Notes: generated by a model not told the origin, from the letters alone. A stretch of DNA of 64,000 nt from Burkholderia anthina (GCF_001547525.1 NZ_LNJP01000003.1:744001-808000); one strand, 5' to 3'; counted from the first letter of the stretch, positions 17,593 through 26,311 are shown. Numbers and translations: made by a program.

Positions 17593-19209
17593 TCACGCGC
17601 GATCGAGCGCGCGCCGCACACCGTCCCAGTCGAGCCCGAACCGCGCGAGATACTTGCGCAGCCGGTCGGCATCGTTCGGCTGCTTCTTGCTCTGCCGCGA
17701 CACCGCGAACAGCGTGCGCCCGGCTTCCGACAGGCTCGCCGACGTCCGACACACGTCGAGCACGCGTTCGAGCTGCGCCCGGTCGAACAGGTCGAGTTCC
17801 GCCGCACGCGCACCGAACACCGCATCGACGCATGCATCGGCCGCCCCCGCGCCGCCCGGCGACGACCACGTACGCGTCAGCCGCTCGACTTCCTGCTCGG
17901 CGAGCGCCTCGGTAATTCGTCCGGCATCGGCCAGCGTCGCCATCCGCGTGACCGAGGCCGACAATTCGCGGAAATTGCCGGCCCACGCCGCTCGCGGCGA
18001 TGTCGCGAACGCGAGATAGCGCCGCTTCGCCTCCACGTTGAACCGCACCTGCTCGCCCTGCTCGCGGCCGAAACGGTCGAGCTCGAATTCGAGGTTCGGC
18101 TCGATGTCCTCGCGGCGCTCGGCGAGCCCCGGCAGTTCGTAGGTCCACAGGTTGATCCGCGCATAGAGATCCTCGCGGAACGTCCCGGCCGCCACCATCT
18201 GCCGCAGGTCGCGATGGGTGCCCGCGATCAGCTCGAAATCGCTGGTCGCCTCGACGTCCGCGCCCACCGGCAGGAAGCGCTTCTCCTCGATCGCCTTCAG
18301 CAGCATCGCCTGCTCGTCGAGCCCGAGTTCGCCGATCTCGTCGAGAAACAGCAGGCCGCCGTCCGCGGCGCGCAGCAGCCCCGCCCGCGCCGACTGCGCG
18401 CCGGTGAACGCGCCCTTCACGTGACCGAACAGCGTCGACATCGCCGCGTCGCCGCGCAGCGTCGCGCAGTTGATCTCGATGAACGGCCCCGCGAGCCGAT
18501 GCCGGCCGCGCTTCAGCTCGTACACGCGCTTCGCGAGAAACGACTTGCCGGCCCCCGTCGGCCCGACCAGCAGCATCGGCGCGCGCGAACGCACGGCCAC
18601 GCGCTCGAGTTGCTCGATCAGCGCATTGAAGCGCGCGTTGCGCGTCGCGATGCCGGCCTTCAGGAACGACACCGTTTCGTCGCGCTCGCGCGTGAAGCGC
18701 TGCGCGATCCGGTTGTAGCGGGACAGGTCGAGATCGATCACCGAGATCGTGCCCGGCCCGCTCGGCCCTTCGTCGGTCCGCTGCGGCGGCCCCGTCTGCA
18801 CGAGGCGCGCGGGCAGGTAGCGCGCTTCCGCCAGCAGGAACCAGCAGATCTGCGCGACGTGCGTACCGGTCGTGATGTGGATCAGGTAATCCTCGTGTTC
18901 GAGGTCGAACGGATATGCGCGTGCGTAGTCGTGCAGCGTCGCGTAGACCTCCTCGAAATCCCACGGATCGCGGATCGTGATCGGCGTGAGTCGCACGTCG
19001 GTATGCGGCGACACGCGCGCGAGATCGTCCCGCACCTGGCTGGCGAGACGCGTGTAGTCCGGCGAATGCAGCAGTTCCAACCGATCGATCGGCAACTCCG
19101 GCTGCTCGCACAACGAAATCGTCGGCCGCCATTTGCGGTAACGGCGCGGCGCGCGGCCACCCTGGTCGAGCACCGTGCCGAGAAACCCGATGGCGACAGT
19201 CTTTCGCAT
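17593..19209 (-). CDS. rtcR: RtcR, sigma54-dependent activator of RNA-repair genes
   Basis: A 538-residue regulator. The N-terminal 180 residues have the RtcR CARF-type Rossmann fold (KTVAIGFLGTVLDQGG at the start, DYLIHITTGTHVAQICWFLL in the middle). A central AAA+ sigma54-interaction domain follows, with Walker A GPTGAGKSF, the GAFTGA loop that contacts sigma54, and Walker B LLFLDEIGEL. A C-terminal DNA-binding region of Fis-like type closes it. In Escherichia coli and Salmonella RtcR switches on rtcBA, and in Salmonella the CARF domain responds to damaged tRNA pieces. Here it is divergent from a slipin-rtcB-rlaP operon that carries a matching sigma54 promoter, so its target is clear. A palindrome just upstream of its start may be its enhancer site. 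Confidence 0.95.
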   Translation of the reverse strand: MRKTVAIGFLGTVLDQGGRAPRRYRKWRPTISLCEQPELPIDRLELLHSPDYTRLASQVRDDLARVSPHTDVRLTPITIRDPWDFEEVYATLHDYARAYPFDLEHEDYLIHITTGTHVAQICWFLLAEARYLPARLVQTGPPQRTDEGPSGPGTISVIDLDLSRYNRIAQRFTRERDETVSFLKAGIATRNARFNALIEQLERVAVRSRAPMLLVGPTGAGKSFLAKRVYELKRGRHRLAGPFIEINCATLRGDAAMSTLFGHVKGAFTGAQSARAGLLRAADGGLLFLDEIGELGLDEQAMLLKAIEEKRFLPVGADVEATSDFELIAGTHRDLRQMVAAGTFREDLYARINLWTYELPGLAERREDIEPNLEFELDRFGREQGEQVRFNVEAKRRYLAFATSPRAAWAGNFRELSASVTRMATLADAGRITEALAEQEVERLTRTWSSPGGAGAADACVDAVFGARAAELDLFDRAQLERVLDVCRTSASLSEAGRTLFAVSRQSKKQPNDADRLRKYLARFGLDWDGVRRALDRA

Positions 19210-19233
19210 ATTTATCTCGCAGGATAAGAGGCG

Positions 19234-19250
19234 ATCCGATTATATCGGAT
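19234..19250. promoter_or_regulatory. Palindrome, candidate RtcR enhancer site
   Basis: ATCCGAT-TAT-ATCGGAT is a perfect 7-bp inverted repeat located 25 bp upstream of the rtcR start and about 110 bp upstream of the sigma54 promoter. That is the normal distance for an upstream activator sequence of an enhancer-binding protein. That RtcR binds it is inference. Confidence 0.45.
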
Positions 19251-19358
19251 TACCGTGATGACCCTTCGGGCACGACGTCGATCCCCAGCCACGCACAATA
19301 GATAAATTCCTTTTATTTTCAATCGTTTAAGAAATTCACAAAGCCCCGGCACGCCCGC

Positions 19359-19374
19359 TGGCACGCTCCTCGCT
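19359..19374 (+). promoter_or_regulatory. Sigma54 (-24/-12) promoter of the RNA-repair operon
   Basis: TGGCACG-N4-TCGCT matches the sigma54 consensus TGGCACG-N4-TTGCW with one change. The invariant GG (19360-19361) and GC (19372-19373) are separated by exactly 10 bases. The start point should be near 19385. It is divergent from rtcR and reads into the structured leader and slipin-rtcB-rlaP, so the whole operon should depend on RtcR. Confidence 0.8.
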
Positions 19375-19435
19375 AAATAAAGAACGCCGGATGTCCCGCT
19401 GGCCCACGAGCCAGGGTTCAACAAGCCCTGCTGGT

Positions 19436-19470
19436 GCGCCGCCGCCGAACCTCGTTCGTCGCGGCAGCGC
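19436..19470 (+). other. Long hairpin in the RNA-repair operon leader
   Basis: GCGC (19436-19439), GCCGC (19441-19445) and CGAAC (19446-19450) pair in order with GCGC (19467-19470), GCGGC (19461-19465) and GTTCG (19454-19458). There is one mismatch, one two-base bulge and a three-base loop. This gives a 14-bp interrupted stem about 50 bases after the predicted transcription start. No T-run follows. It may be a separate RNA domain or a barrier that separates the leader RNAs from the mRNA. Confidence 0.5.
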
Positions 19471-19498
19471 ATGCCGCCATGGACAGACGAAGGCAAAC

Positions 19499-19545
19499 GG
19501 GCGCGCGTCGGGATGCTTCGTCCGGGTTCGAATCCCGGAGCGCCC
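19499..19545 (+). ncRNA. tRNA T-arm/acceptor-like minihelix in the leader
   Basis: A textbook T-arm (CCGGG TTCGAAT CCCGG, 19522-19538) is followed after one A by GCGCCC (19540-19545), which pairs with GGGCGC at 19499-19504. The 17 bases between the 5' acceptor strand and the T-arm are too short for D and anticodon arms. The element therefore resembles the top half of a tRNA. A competing stem, GACGAAG (19486-19492) with CTTCGTC (19516-19522), would disrupt it. Because of the missing arms I do not call it a tRNA gene. Confidence 0.45.
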
Positions 19546-19547
19546 AT

Positions 19548-19619
19548 TGTTCGGAAGCTCAGCCAGGTGGAGCAGCCGGCGAAAGCCGGCCGGTGGCGGG
19601 TTCAAATCCCGCTCGAACG
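19548..19619 (+). ncRNA. tRNA-like RNA module with a GAAA tetraloop in place of the anticodon loop
   Basis: A complete tRNA-like cloverleaf can be drawn. The acceptor is TGTTCGG (19548-19554) with TCGAACG (19613-19619), 7 pairs including two G-U. After AA, the D stem is GCTC (19557-19560) with GAGC (19570-19573), and its loop AGCCAGGTG has the GG expected to meet the T-loop. Next is a six-pair stem GCCGGC/GCCGGC (19575-19590) closed by GAAA, then five variable bases. The T-arm is GCGGG TTCAAAT CCCGC (19596-19612). No anticodon exists and no CCA is encoded, so it cannot decode. It lies in the leader of an RtcR-controlled RNA-repair operon. In Salmonella the comparable operon encodes Y RNAs with tRNA-like domains. 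I infer a Y-RNA-like or decoy role. Confidence 0.62.
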
Positions 19620-19621
19620 CT

Positions 19622-19681
19622 GTCCGCAAGGACGGTCTCGTATGAAAAGCAGTACCCGCCGGTGCGGGCCGCAAGGCCCGC
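19622..19681 (+). other. Two GCAA-capped hairpins after the tRNA-like module
   Basis: GTCC-GCAA-GGAC (19622-19633) and GCGGGCC-GCAA-GGCCCGC (19664-19681) are perfect stems closed by GNRA tetraloops. Neither is followed by a T-run. GNRA loops favour tertiary contacts and protein binding, so they extend the structured leader towards the slipin gene. From 19682 to 19877 I see no gene and no further strong element except the slipin ribosome site. Confidence 0.45.
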
Positions 19682-19877
19682 CGCGCGTCGGACCGGTTGC
19701 GGTTCCGCGCGATCGGCCGGGCGGCCGCACGGCCAGCGCGAATGCGCACGACGACGCAAGGCAGCACGCGTCGCACTGTGCTTCGACGCCGGCCAGCGCG
19801 CCGCCCGCCCGATTGCGTCGCACCGCGATCCGCACGATGCGCGTCACCCGGCGGCCATTGAAGAAAAGGACAAGAAT

Positions 19878-21017
19878 ATGTGGATGCGACATGTAGTGAA
19901 AAAGAACGAGCGTGCGCTGCTGATGAATGAGGGCGATTTCGTGAAGGTGCTGGAACCGGGCGTGTTCAAGGCCTTCGATCCGTTCAAGCGTTTGTCGGTG
20001 CAGACCGCGCGTCTCGACGCGCCGCTCGCCGACGAAGCGTTGGCCGAGTATCTGCGTCACGACGCACAGGATGTGCTCGCGCAGTATTTCGTCGCGATGG
20101 ATCTCGCCGACGATGAAGCGGGCCTGCGCTATGAAGACGACGTGCTCGTCGAGATCCTCGCGCCGGGCACGCGTCGGCTGTACTGGCACGGCCTGACCGC
20201 GCATCGGCTGGAACGTGTCGATCTCGCGCGGCACAGCATGCTGCCCGACGCGCTCGTGAAGCGCATCGCGCAACCGTCGCTGCGTGCGCGCGGCGTGGCC
20301 GGCCTGATGGGCGTGCTGCTGGCGCAGGTGCCGGCGTACCACGTCGGTGTACTGAAGATCGACGGCAAGATCGAGCGGTTGCTGGACGCGGGCACGTCGG
20401 CGTTCTGGCGCTTCAACCGCGACGTCGCGGTCGAGCTGGTCGATCTGCGCGTGCAGGCGATCGAAGTCGGCGGGCAGGAAATCCTCACGCGCGACAAGGT
20501 CGCGCTGCGGCTGAACCTGTCGGCGACGTGGCGCTATGCGGACGTGCTGCATGCGTTCGGCCAGTTGCAGAAGCCGGTCGAACACCTGTATCGCGAGTTG
20601 CAGTTCGCGCTGCGCTCGGCGGTCGGCACGCGCTCGCTCGACGAGCTGCTGGAGGACAAGCAGTCGCTCGACGACGTCGTGATCGCGCAAGTACGCGCCC
20701 GTCTCGACGGTTCGGGCCTGGACGTGCGCAGCGTCGGCGTGAAGGATATCGTGCTGCCGGGCGACATGAAGACGATCCTCGCGCAGGTGGTCGAAGCGGA
20801 GAAGTCCGCGCAGGCGAACGTGATTCGCCGCCGCGAGGAAACGGCGGCCACGCGTTCGCTGCTGAACACCGCGAAGGTGATGGAAGAGAACCCGACCGCG
20901 CTGCGGCTCAAGGAGCTGGAAACGCTCGAGCGCGTCGCGGAACGGATCGACCGCATCTCGGTGTTCGGCGGCCTCGATCAGGTGCTGAACGGACTCGTCA
21001 GCATCAAGGGCACGTAA
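19878..21017 (+). CDS. Slipin (SPFH/stomatin-family protein) of the RNA-repair operon
   Basis: A 379-residue protein of the SPFH/band-7 superfamily. It opens with HVVKKNERALLMNEGDFVKV and a short strand-rich region rather than a clear membrane helix. The band-7 domain occupies about residues 160-330 (KIDGKIERLLDAGTSAFWRF, DKVALRLNLSATWRY, LDVRSVGVKDIVLPGDMK). The C-terminal helix has AEKSAQANVIRRREETAATR, the stomatin-type oligomerisation segment. AGGA lies 7 bases before the ATG. Slipin genes are known partners of rtcB and rlaP-type genes in bacterial RNA-repair operons; the protein may form a scaffold at the membrane. It is first in the sigma54 operon, 62 bp ahead of rtcB. Confidence 0.9.
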   Translation: MWMRHVVKKNERALLMNEGDFVKVLEPGVFKAFDPFKRLSVQTARLDAPLADEALAEYLRHDAQDVLAQYFVAMDLADDEAGLRYEDDVLVEILAPGTRRLYWHGLTAHRLERVDLARHSMLPDALVKRIAQPSLRARGVAGLMGVLLAQVPAYHVGVLKIDGKIERLLDAGTSAFWRFNRDVAVELVDLRVQAIEVGGQEILTRDKVALRLNLSATWRYADVLHAFGQLQKPVEHLYRELQFALRSAVGTRSLDELLEDKQSLDDVVIAQVRARLDGSGLDVRSVGVKDIVLPGDMKTILAQVVEAEKSAQANVIRRREETAATRSLLNTAKVMEENPTALRLKELETLERVAERIDRISVFGGLDQVLNGLVSIKGT

Positions 21018-21079
21018 TGCAGGATCCGGCGCGATGCACGTGTATCGCGCCGGATACCGAAATGAATCAGGTGAAGCAA

Positions 21080-22303
<1,224 letters not shown>

Positions 22304-22355
22304 CGCGGTGCGCGGCCAATGGCCGGCGGCCGCGCGCAACAAAAGGGAAACAACA

Positions 22356-23168
22356 ATGAAAACGGAACAATTGACGCCCGTGCGCAGCGCGCACCCGGTC
22401 GATCCGGCCGTGCGGGCGCGCGTGATGGCAGAACTCGCGGAAGTCGAGCGCCGCCACGACGTGACCGTGCTGTTCGCATGCGAATCGGGCAGCCGCGGCT
22501 GGGGCTTCGCATCGCCGGACAGCGACTACGACGTGCGCTTCGTGTATGCACACCGGCGCGACTGGTACCTGAGCGTCGAACCGCAGCGCGACGTGATCGA
22601 GCGGCCACTCGACGACGAACTCGACGTCAGCGGTTGGGAACTGCGCAAGGCGCTGCAACTGCTGCGCCGCTCGAACCCGACGCTGCTCGAATGGCTCGAC
22701 TCGCCCGTCGTGTATCGCGAAGACGCGCGCTGGGCGCCGCGGCTCAGGTCGCTGGCGTCGGCGTTCTTCTCGCCGGTGCGCGGGCGTCATCACTACCTCG
22801 CGATGGCGAAGAAGAACTTTCGCGGCTACCTGCAAGGCGACACGGTGCGTTACAAGAAGTACCTGTACGTGCTGCGGCCGCTGCTCGCGGTACGCTGGAT
22901 CGACTCCGGGCTCGGGATGCCGCCGATGCGCTTCGTGGATCTCGTCGACGGCACGGTGCACGAGCCGGCGGTGCGCGCGGAACTCGACGCGTTGCTCGCG
23001 CTGAAGATGAGCGCGAACGAAAGCGAATACGGGCCGCGCCGGCCGGCGATCCACGCGCTCGTCGAGACGATGCTCGCCGATGCCGAACACGATCGCGAAT
23101 ACAAGCGGCCATGGGGCGACGTGGCGATGCTCGACGCGTTCCTGCGCGACGTGGTCGACGATCGATGA
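22356..23168 (+). CDS. RlaP-type nucleotidyltransferase of RNA-repair operons
   Basis: A 270-residue member of the DNA-polymerase-beta nucleotidyltransferase superfamily. The active site reads FACESGSRGWGFASPDSDYD then VRF (about residues 37-60), with the GS motif and the paired aspartates that bind metal. Downstream LLRRSNPTLLEWLDSPVVY and MAKKNFRGYLQGDTVRYKKY match the RlaP/YcgL-like family, which co-occurs with RtcB. The family is thought to add or replace nucleotides at RNA ends, for example at damaged tRNA, but its exact reaction is not settled. The ATG at 22356 follows AAAGGGA. It ends the operon, seven bases before a strong terminator. Confidence 0.88.
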   Translation: MKTEQLTPVRSAHPVDPAVRARVMAELAEVERRHDVTVLFACESGSRGWGFASPDSDYDVRFVYAHRRDWYLSVEPQRDVIERPLDDELDVSGWELRKALQLLRRSNPTLLEWLDSPVVYREDARWAPRLRSLASAFFSPVRGRHHYLAMAKKNFRGYLQGDTVRYKKYLYVLRPLLAVRWIDSGLGMPPMRFVDLVDGTVHEPAVRAELDALLALKMSANESEYGPRRPAIHALVETMLADAEHDREYKRPWGDVAMLDAFLRDVVDDR

Positions 23169-23175
23169 AAAGCGG

Positions 23176-23205
23176 GCGGCGCGACGCCTTTGGGTGTCGC
23201 GCCGC
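23176..23205 (+). terminator. Terminator hairpin of the RNA-repair operon
   Basis: GCGGCGCGACGCC pairs with GGTGTCGCGCCGC over 13 positions (one G-T) around a TTTG loop, directly after the rlaP stop. The T-tract is weak (TTCC), but the stem is long and GC-rich and marks the end of the unit. Confidence 0.65.
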
Positions 23206-23425
23206 TTCCGCATCCGCACCTGCCCGGCCCATGCACGCGAGCAACGCTCGTGCCCGCACACTGCGCGTCGTCTTCACGATCGCAACGCATTGCGGCGGTA
23301 TACTCGATGTCGTTCGGTGACGCGCGCCGCCGCATGCGCCGCAGCCTTCGACCTGCCCGCTTGCTGACGATGCGTTTGCAGCCCGACGTCTTCCGCGCGC
23401 CCATCCACAGTCGATACGAACCGTC

Positions 23426-24577
23426 ATGTCGCACCGCCTTTCGCTCGCCATCGCCGCCCTCCTCGCCGTTTCCCCGATCGTTGCCCAGGCTCGCCCGCTC
23501 GCGCGGCCGCCGGTCGAGCGCGAATTCAAGAGCTGGTCGGTCGTCTGCGACAACGGCAATCGCTGTATCGCGGAAAGCCATGCCGACGATATCGACGATG
23601 CACGCACCGGCCTGATCCTGCGCGTGACGCGCGATGCCGGCCCGGACGCGCAGCCCTCGCTCGATCTCTACGCATCGGCGCCGATCGACTTGCGCACCGC
23701 ACGCGTCGATGGCCGGCCGTTCGATGCGATGCCGGCGCAATGGCATGCGTTCGGCGACAAGTCCAGCGATCAGGCGCACCCGTTCCGGATCCGGACCGAC
23801 GATCCGGCAACGGTGGCTGCGTGGCTCGCCGCGGCGCGCAATGCGCAACTGCTGAGCTTCGGCGATCCGGCATCGGCGCCCGCCGCTCGCACGCCGTTGT
23901 CGGGACTGAATGCCGCGCTGCTGCTGATCGACGACACGCAGGGCCGCGTCGGCACGGTCACGGCGTTGCTGCGCCCGGGCCTCAAGCCTGCGTCGTCGGT
24001 ACCGGCCGCGCCCGCGTTGCCGCCCGCGGTCACGCCCGCCCCGCCGCCCGTGTCGAATCTGTCGGCCGCCGAACAGCGGCCGCTCGTCGACGCGGTACTC
24101 GCGAAATTCGGCGCCGACGTGAAGCAATGCGCGGCCGATGTCGAAGACGAAATGTCGGCGAGCGATCGCAGGAAGGCGTCGAGAGCCGTCGCGATTTCGT
24201 CCGACGAGGCGCTCGTCGCGATTCCGTGCCAGACAAGTAGCCTGTATAACCACACCGGCCTGTGGTATCGCGTGCGCCGCACTGCCCCCTACGCGCCGGT
24301 CGCGATGAACTTCGGCGAGAACGCGAGCGCGGGTCTCGATGCTGCGTCGTTCGCGAACGAACTGACCGACGCCGGCTACGATCCCGCGAGCGCGACGCTG
24401 TCGAGCACGGTCCGGCTGCGCGGCGCGGGCGATTGCGGCTCGACCGCGTCGTGGGTCTTCGACGGTCGGCGCTTCGTACTCGACGGCCTCGCGACGCACA
24501 GCACCTGCAACGGCCTGTTCCGGGACCAGTGGCCGCGCCTGTATCGCCGGGCCGATGCGGCCGGCGGCTCGCACTGA
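23426..24577 (+). CDS. Secreted DUF1176-domain protein
   Basis: A 383-residue protein with a clear signal peptide (LSLAIAALLAVSPIVAQA). The DUF1176 pattern begins with REFKSWSVVCDNGNRCIAES, in which two cysteines are spaced as in the family. Further cysteines (KQCAADVE, IPCQTSS, GDCGSTASW, HSTCNGLF) probably form periplasmic disulfides. A proline-rich linker divides the chain near residue 200. The function of DUF1176 proteins is unknown. It starts 220 bp after the RNA-repair terminator, so it is a separate transcription unit. Confidence 0.85.
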   Translation: MSHRLSLAIAALLAVSPIVAQARPLARPPVEREFKSWSVVCDNGNRCIAESHADDIDDARTGLILRVTRDAGPDAQPSLDLYASAPIDLRTARVDGRPFDAMPAQWHAFGDKSSDQAHPFRIRTDDPATVAAWLAAARNAQLLSFGDPASAPAARTPLSGLNAALLLIDDTQGRVGTVTALLRPGLKPASSVPAAPALPPAVTPAPPPVSNLSAAEQRPLVDAVLAKFGADVKQCAADVEDEMSASDRRKASRAVAISSDEALVAIPCQTSSLYNHTGLWYRVRRTAPYAPVAMNFGENASAGLDAASFANELTDAGYDPASATLSSTVRLRGAGDCGSTASWVFDGRRFVLDGLATHSTCNGLFRDQWPRLYRRADAAGGSH

Positions 24578-24719
24578 CGCGTCACGTCACGCGGCGCCGA
24601 CGATCGAGAATCCGTCCCGGCCCTTCCGTTCCACCGTCTGCACGGCTGTCGTCATGAGCGTCGGTTCGGCCGCGACGCGCGCGAACCCGTCGCGCACGCC
24701 GACGACGTCCGGATCGGCC

Positions 24720-24851
24720 ACGCACCGTCAACGATCGCCGGCCGAACTCGCGAAGGCCGGCGTGAAGGAGGAAACGGTGCGGCTGTCGATCGGCATCGAG
24801 CATATCGACGACCTGCTCGCTGATCTCGACCAGGCGCTCGCGCAGCTTTGA
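24720..24851 (+). pseudogene. 3' remnant of a metY/metZ-type PLP enzyme gene
   Basis: The last 43 codons read THRQRSPAELAKAGVKEETV then RLSIGIEHIDDLLADLDQAL. This is the C-terminus of O-acetyl/O-succinyl-homoserine sulfhydrylases, including the arginine that binds the substrate carboxylate (RLSIG). Nothing upstream resembles the rest of the roughly 430-residue enzyme, so the gene has lost about nine tenths of its length. The DUF1176 gene now ends 142 bp before the fragment. A GC-rich hairpin after the stop may be the old terminator. Confidence 0.7.
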
Positions 24852-24896
24852 GCCAAACGGGTGCGCCGGCTTGCCGGTGCGCCCGCATCAAGCCGC

Positions 24897-24927
24897 TTGA
24901 CCCTGGAGCGGCTTCAAGGTGTTCAAT
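24897..24927 (+). promoter_or_regulatory. MerR-type metal-responsive promoter for the ZIP-like gene
   Basis: TTGACC (24897-24902) and TTCAAT (24922-24927) are separated by 19 bp, the over-long spacer typical of promoters remodelled by MerR-family activators such as ZntR, PbrR, CadR or CueR. The spacer holds an imperfect dyad, ACCCTGGAG...CTTCAAGGT (7 of 9 positions match). The ZIP-like gene starts 85 bp downstream. No merR-type gene is in this window, so the regulator acts in trans. Confidence 0.6.
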
Positions 24928-25012
24928 CCCCGGTTGATGCCGGGGCGACGCCCGGCGCGTACGATCGTGCAACGCCCCCTGCGCTGCGATACGCCAACCG
25001 CCGAGAGACCCC

Positions 25013-25738
25013 ATGACGCCGACCGCGAAGCTTGCGCTGCTCACGTTACCGCCCGTGCTGGCGGCCTGTTTTGGCGCCCTCGCGGCCGCGTGGCGCGCGC
25101 CCGGCCCGAAAACGTCGAGCGCGATCCAGCATTTCACCGGCGGCATCGTGTTCGCGGCCGCCGCGCTCGAATTGCTGCCGCAGGACCGTGCGCATGCGCT
25201 GTTTCCGGTCGTCGTCGGTTTCGTGCTCGGCATCGCGCTGATGCTCGCGATTCGCGCGCTGTCGGGCGCGATCGAGACACGTTTCGAGGAAGCACGCTTG
25301 CCGGTGAGCCTGATCATCGTCACCGCGATCGACCTCGTCGTCGACGGCCTCGTTCTCGGCATCGCGTTTTCCGCGAGCGACGAAAGCGGGATCATCCTGA
25401 CCGTCGCGCTGACGCTCGAGGTGCTGTTCCTCGCGCTGTCGGTCAGCGCGGCCTTGGCCGCAGCCGGCATCGGCCGCATGCTGTCGATCGTCGTACCGGT
25501 CGTGCTCGCGGCGCTGCTGAGCGTCGCGGCCGTTGCCGGCAATGCGGCGTTCGCCGGACTGCCCGCGAATATCTATGCTGCCCTTCTGGGGCTGGGTACC
25601 GTCGCGCTGCTGTACCTCGTCACCGAAGAACTGCTGGTCGAAGCGCACGAGGTGCCCGAAACGCCGTTCGCGACGGCTTCGTTCTTCATCGGGTTCATCG
25701 TGTTCTTCCTGATCGAAGGATCGGTGAAGGCCGGGTAA
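25013..25738 (+). CDS. ZIP-family metal transporter
   Basis: A 241-residue integral membrane protein with about eight hydrophobic helices. The ZIP metal site can be recognised: IQHFTGGIVFAAAALELLPQ early in the chain, then the amphipathic pair TAIDLVVDGLVLGIAFS with Asp-Gly in the place of the usual His-Asn-x-Pro-Glu-Gly, and VTEELLVEAHE near the end. The changed central motif suggests a divergent ZIP subgroup, so substrate and direction are uncertain. The MerR-type promoter upstream argues for a part in handling zinc, cadmium, lead or copper. Metal-efflux genes lie a few kilobases downstream. Confidence 0.8.
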   Translation: MTPTAKLALLTLPPVLAACFGALAAAWRAPGPKTSSAIQHFTGGIVFAAAALELLPQDRAHALFPVVVGFVLGIALMLAIRALSGAIETRFEEARLPVSLIIVTAIDLVVDGLVLGIAFSASDESGIILTVALTLEVLFLALSVSAALAAAGIGRMLSIVVPVVLAALLSVAAVAGNAAFAGLPANIYAALLGLGTVALLYLVTEELLVEAHEVPETPFATASFFIGFIVFFLIEGSVKAG

Positions 25739-25760
25739 GCCGCGCGCGATGGCGCGACGG

Positions 25761-26264
25761 TTACCACGTCGTCGCGCCGGTCGGATAGGTATCGACGATA
25801 CGTGTGCCGTTGACCGGCGTGACGCCCTCGTTGCGCAGCGCGGTCCACAGGTCGATCGCATGTTCGCGCGACTTGCGGCTGCCGTCGTCGGTCAGCACGT
25901 TCAGCGCGATCACTTCGTCGCGCGTCGTCAGTTGCAGCTGTTCCTTGAGCTTGCGCGACTGATGCGACGCGCTACGGACGTCGCCGAGCACGATCCGTTT
26001 CTCCGCGACGGTCGGCGCGTCGCCGGCATCGGCCGGCACGAACGTCAGCCGGCCGCTGGCGACTTCGCATTGCCCGCGCGCGAATGTCGCGGTCCACGCG
26101 CCAGCCGGCACGGCGGCCAACTCGCAGCGCATCCGCTCGTTCACGCGGCTGCCAACGTCGTGCGCCGATGCGTGCGACAGCGCACGTTCCGGCCAGCCTG
26201 CGGCCATTGCCGCCGTCGACATCAGACACGCCGCCAGCACGATCCCTTTTGCGATAGTACGCAT
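25761..26264 (-). CDS. Unrecognised secreted protein under the czc-type operator
   Basis: A 167-residue protein with a signal peptide (GIVLAACLMSTAAMAAGW). The mature part contains two cysteines (RMRCELAAV and ARGQCEVAS), likely a disulfide, and a stretch LGDVRSASHQSRKLKEQLQL. I recognise no known domain. An operator-like AACATGAC-N7-TCA sequence lies 48 bp upstream of the start. The same motif precedes czcC, which suggests metal-induced expression in the periplasm. Confidence 0.7.
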   Translation of the reverse strand: MRTIAKGIVLAACLMSTAAMAAGWPERALSHASAHDVGSRVNERMRCELAAVPAGAWTATFARGQCEVASGRLTFVPADAGDAPTVAEKRIVLGDVRSASHQSRKLKEQLQLTTRDEVIALNVLTDDGSRKSREHAIDLWTALRNEGVTPVNGTRIVDTYPTGATTW

Positions 26265-26311
26265 CGTATGCTCCTCTTCGTATGGAGTGCGGTGGCCGGC
26301 ACAGCGCCGGC

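Noticed and set aside
19522..19545. A genuine tRNA gene ending here
   Set aside because: The T-arm and acceptor 3' half look right, but no matching D and anticodon arms exist upstream; the only complementary 5' strand is 17 nt away.
19391..19645. An 84-codon plus-strand frame over the leader of the RNA-repair operon
   Set aside because: It reads through the T-arms of the tRNA-like elements. Structure explains the conservation better than coding, and there is no ribosome site.
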